The position numbers and the translations under genes are program-made. The notes beneath the pieces are model-generated. The model made no database searches. It saw nothing but the letters and a program-made list of their open reading frames with translations, and was not told the origin of the DNA. A DNA stretch of 8,065 bases from Candidatus Aerophobota bacterium (lineage in GTDB: Bacteria > Aerophobota > Aerophobia > Aerophobales > B47-G16), in NCBI GenBank assembly GCA_003648815.1, contig QMPZ01000069.1, forward strand, positions 1-8,065, read 5' to 3'. Position 1 is the stretch's first letter, and each line of letters begins with the position of its first letter. Positions 6,183-8,065 of the stretch are shown here, one piece after another.

Positions 6183-8065
6183 ATGGGATGGAAGCCAAAA
6201 CTAACACCGGGACTCTACAATCTCGATGAGTACGAGAAGATTGCAGGAGTGACAATAAAGGTGTTTCACGAAGCTCCCATGTTAGGAGAAAGAGTAGCTG
6301 CTGGTAGGCTTCCTCCCGTAGAAGAGAGATTACCGGAAAACCCACTGGTAATGGAGCCCTGGGAAAAGATAGGAAAGTACGGAGGAACCCTTAGATATTG
6401 TGAGTTCGCCTTGGAATATGACCATTATCTCAGACATATTAACGACGCTCAGCTCCTCGAGTTGGCTCCTTCCCCCTCACATCACAGATACAACTTCGTA
6501 GGCAGCAAGGTTTTGCCGGGAATTTTTGAGTTCTGGCAGGCCAGTGAAGACGCCAGAACTTTCACCTTTCGCATAAGGAAAGGCTTGAAATGGTCCGATG
6601 GTGTTCCCGTTACCACTGAGGATGTGCGTTACACCATCGAAGATGTCGCCTTAAACGAGGAGATTACCTCTTCCCTTCCCCTTTTACAGGAAAACCATCC
6701 CAAATGGGTAAGATGGGGTGGCAGGCCGGTAAAGCTTGAGATTGTGGATGATTGTACTTTCCGGTTGAAGTTCGCAAAATCCTATGGGCTCTTCGTCTCT
6801 CAACTGGTCAATTGGCGGTGGGCAAGTTTGATCCGACCGAGTCATTACCTCAAGCAGTTCCATAAAAAGTACACTTCCTGGGAGAAGCTGCTGCCTTTGA
6901 TGAAGGAGAGAGGATATAAAAGAAAAGAAGAATGGGGGAAATTTTATAACTCCCTGGAACCGCCCACCTGGGATGCTGGTCCCTTTGTACCAACAGCTTA
7001 CCCGAACGTCTTTGATTATCCGAGCCTTGATCCCTGGATACACATAAGTCAACCAAAGCCTGGAGAGTTCATCCTCGAGAGAAACCCCTATTTTTATAAG
7101 ATAGACCCCGAGGGAAGCCAGCTTCCCTATATAGATAAAATCCACAGAATCTTCGTCCATAACTTAAAAGAAGAGAACAGAAAAATATTAACCGGTAAGA
7201 CAGACATTCAATGTCAAAAGCTAAGACTTAGTGACTGTCCCCTCTTTATGAAAAACAGGAAAAAAGGTGGCTATAAGGTAATGCTCTTAAAAGCCTGGCA
7301 AGATCAAATGCTCATGTTCTGGCTTAACCTCTGTCCCAATGACCCTGTGCTGCGCAAGATTGTCCAGGACGTCAGATTTCGCCAGGCCATGTCCTTGGCC
7401 TTGAACCGCGAGGAGATAAAGGAGTCAATCTTCTTAGGATTTGGCAGACCCGCCCAAATTGCCCCAGTTCCTGGAAGCGCATATTATGAGGAGGAGTTTG
7501 AGAAAGCCTACGCCCAGTATGATCCAGACAGGGCAAACAGACTTCTGGACGAGATGGGATTAAGATGGGATGAAAATCATCAGTATCGCTTAAGGCCGGA
7601 CGGTAAAAGGCTGACCCTTCCCCTATTGCATTACGATCTTACTCCACCAGCCAGCCCTGGAGCAGAGCTTGCCTCAAAGTATTGGAAAGCCATCGGTATA
7701 GATGTTCCCGTAAAGAAGGTTGATGTGCGATGCTTTATGGAACTTCAAGAAGCTAACCAAGTGGTTCTTTCTGTTTGGTGGTTAGATGGGGCAAACATTA
7801 CCGATCCATTCTGGTATCAGGGGTTTCATGATACGACTCCCAAATGGTGGCAGTGGTATATAACAGATGGAAAAAGGGGGACAGAGCCCATTCCAGCAGC
7901 AAAGAGGGTTTATGAGCTGCGCGATATCATATTCTCAACTCCTTCTGAGGAGGAGAGGATAAAAGCTGGCAAGGAGCTTTTCCGCCTTCAGGCTGAAAAC
8001 CTATGGGTCATAGGTACCGTAGCTCAGACTCCCACCCCCTTTGTTTACTCAAAGAGGTTGGGAAA
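6183..8065 (+). CDS. ABC transporter solute-binding protein, family 5, without signal peptide; 3' end outside window
   Basis: The frame stays open from 6183 to the window end (627 full codons); by comparison with the first copy about 26 codons are missing. It contains the SBP_bac_5 signature GLKWSDGVPVTTEDVRYTI (134-152), then PGEFILERNPY, DVRFRQAMSLALNREEI and YDPDRANRLLDEMGL, all shared with the copy ending at 1231. Residues 12-54 (YNLDEYEK, EAPML, LPPVEERLPENP) look like the mature N-terminus of this protein type. The start reads MGWKPKLTPGLYNL: charged and polar, no hydrophobic stretch and no lipobox, so no Sec or lipoprotein export signal. C344 and C384 are conserved with the first copy. 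The 48-base gap after the upstream gene has no terminator, so co-transcription is likely, perhaps boosted by a promoter near 6088. Either it is a cytoplasmic sugar-binding protein, or a duplicate that lost export, or a protein exported by an unknown route. Ligand unknown; an oligosaccharide is inferred from the neighbours. Confidence 0.92.
   Translation, partial: MGWKPKLTPGLYNLDEYEKIAGVTIKVFHEAPMLGERVAAGRLPPVEERLPENPLVMEPWEKIGKYGGTLRYCEFALEYDHYLRHINDAQLLELAPSPSHHRYNFVGSKVLPGIFEFWQASEDARTFTFRIRKGLKWSDGVPVTTEDVRYTIEDVALNEEITSSLPLLQENHPKWVRWGGRPVKLEIVDDCTFRLKFAKSYGLFVSQLVNWRWASLIRPSHYLKQFHKKYTSWEKLLPLMKERGYKRKEEWGKFYNSLEPPTWDAGPFVPTAYPNVFDYPSLDPWIHISQPKPGEFILERNPYFYKIDPEGSQLPYIDKIHRIFVHNLKEENRKILTGKTDIQCQKLRLSDCPLFMKNRKKGGYKVMLLKAWQDQMLMFWLNLCPNDPVLRKIVQDVRFRQAMSLALNREEIKESIFLGFGRPAQIAPVPGSAYYEEEFEKAYAQYDPDRANRLLDEMGLRWDENHQYRLRPDGKRLTLPLLHYDLTPPASPGAELASKYWKAIGIDVPVKKVDVRCFMELQEANQVVLSVWWLDGANITDPFWYQGFHDTTPKWWQWYITDGKRGTEPIPAAKRVYELRDIIFSTPSEEERIKAGKELFRLQAENLWVIGTVAQTPTPFVYSKRLG
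7542..7621 (+). repeat. Direct repeat, right copy (inside second solute-binding protein gene)
   Basis: Partner of the block at 632-711 (74 of 80 bases identical, no gaps). It encodes the segment from LLDEMGL to KRLTLP. Together the two copies flank the whole two-enzyme unit and could act as sites for homologous recombination. Confidence 0.85.

Noticed and set aside
6684..7160. A 158-codon open frame on the minus strand.
   Set aside because: It lies wholly inside the solute-binding protein gene, whose frame is conserved with a paralogue; the antisense translation shows no recognisable motif and mixed low-complexity segments.

Overview
The window holds four consecutive plus-strand genes with almost no spacer, and no convincing minus-strand gene. 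In order: (i) the 3' part of a family 5 (oligopeptide/oligosaccharide type) ABC transporter solute-binding protein, open at the left edge; (ii) a 792-residue glycoside hydrolase related to family GH95; (iii) a second, strongly diverged GH95-like protein of 808 residues; (iv) a second solute-binding protein, a close paralogue of the first, running off the right edge. A strong intrinsic terminator sits between genes (i) and (ii), with its T-tract ending right at the Shine-Dalgarno sequence of gene (ii).

Organism: a bacterium, judged by perfect AAGGAGG ribosome sites and the intrinsic terminator. The solute-binding proteins belong to a type (mature start around 'DEYEK..G', then 'EAPML...LPPVEERLPENP') that I associate with thermophilic or anaerobic deep-branching bacteria such as Thermotogota. 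Frequent AGA/AGG and ATA codons and Lys/Glu-rich proteins fit this, but the sequence does not fix the phylum.

Working model (inference): a glycan oligosaccharide is captured by a solute-binding protein, imported by a permease/ATPase complex encoded outside the window, and trimmed in the cytoplasm by the two GH95-like enzymes, neither of which has a signal peptide. Known GH95 members remove alpha-L-fucose or alpha-L-galactose, but both proteins here differ from the canonical active site, so the sugar cannot be named.

Most unusual points: the second solute-binding protein has a clear start with its own ribosome site but no signal peptide; the second GH95-like enzyme has an Asp where the family has the first Asn of its N-x-N catalytic pair and has lost the His motif; the enzyme pair is flanked by directly repeated solute-binding protein genes, forming a recombinable cassette; and the terminator/ribosome-site fusion implies that the enzymes are expressed at a fraction of the first binding protein.
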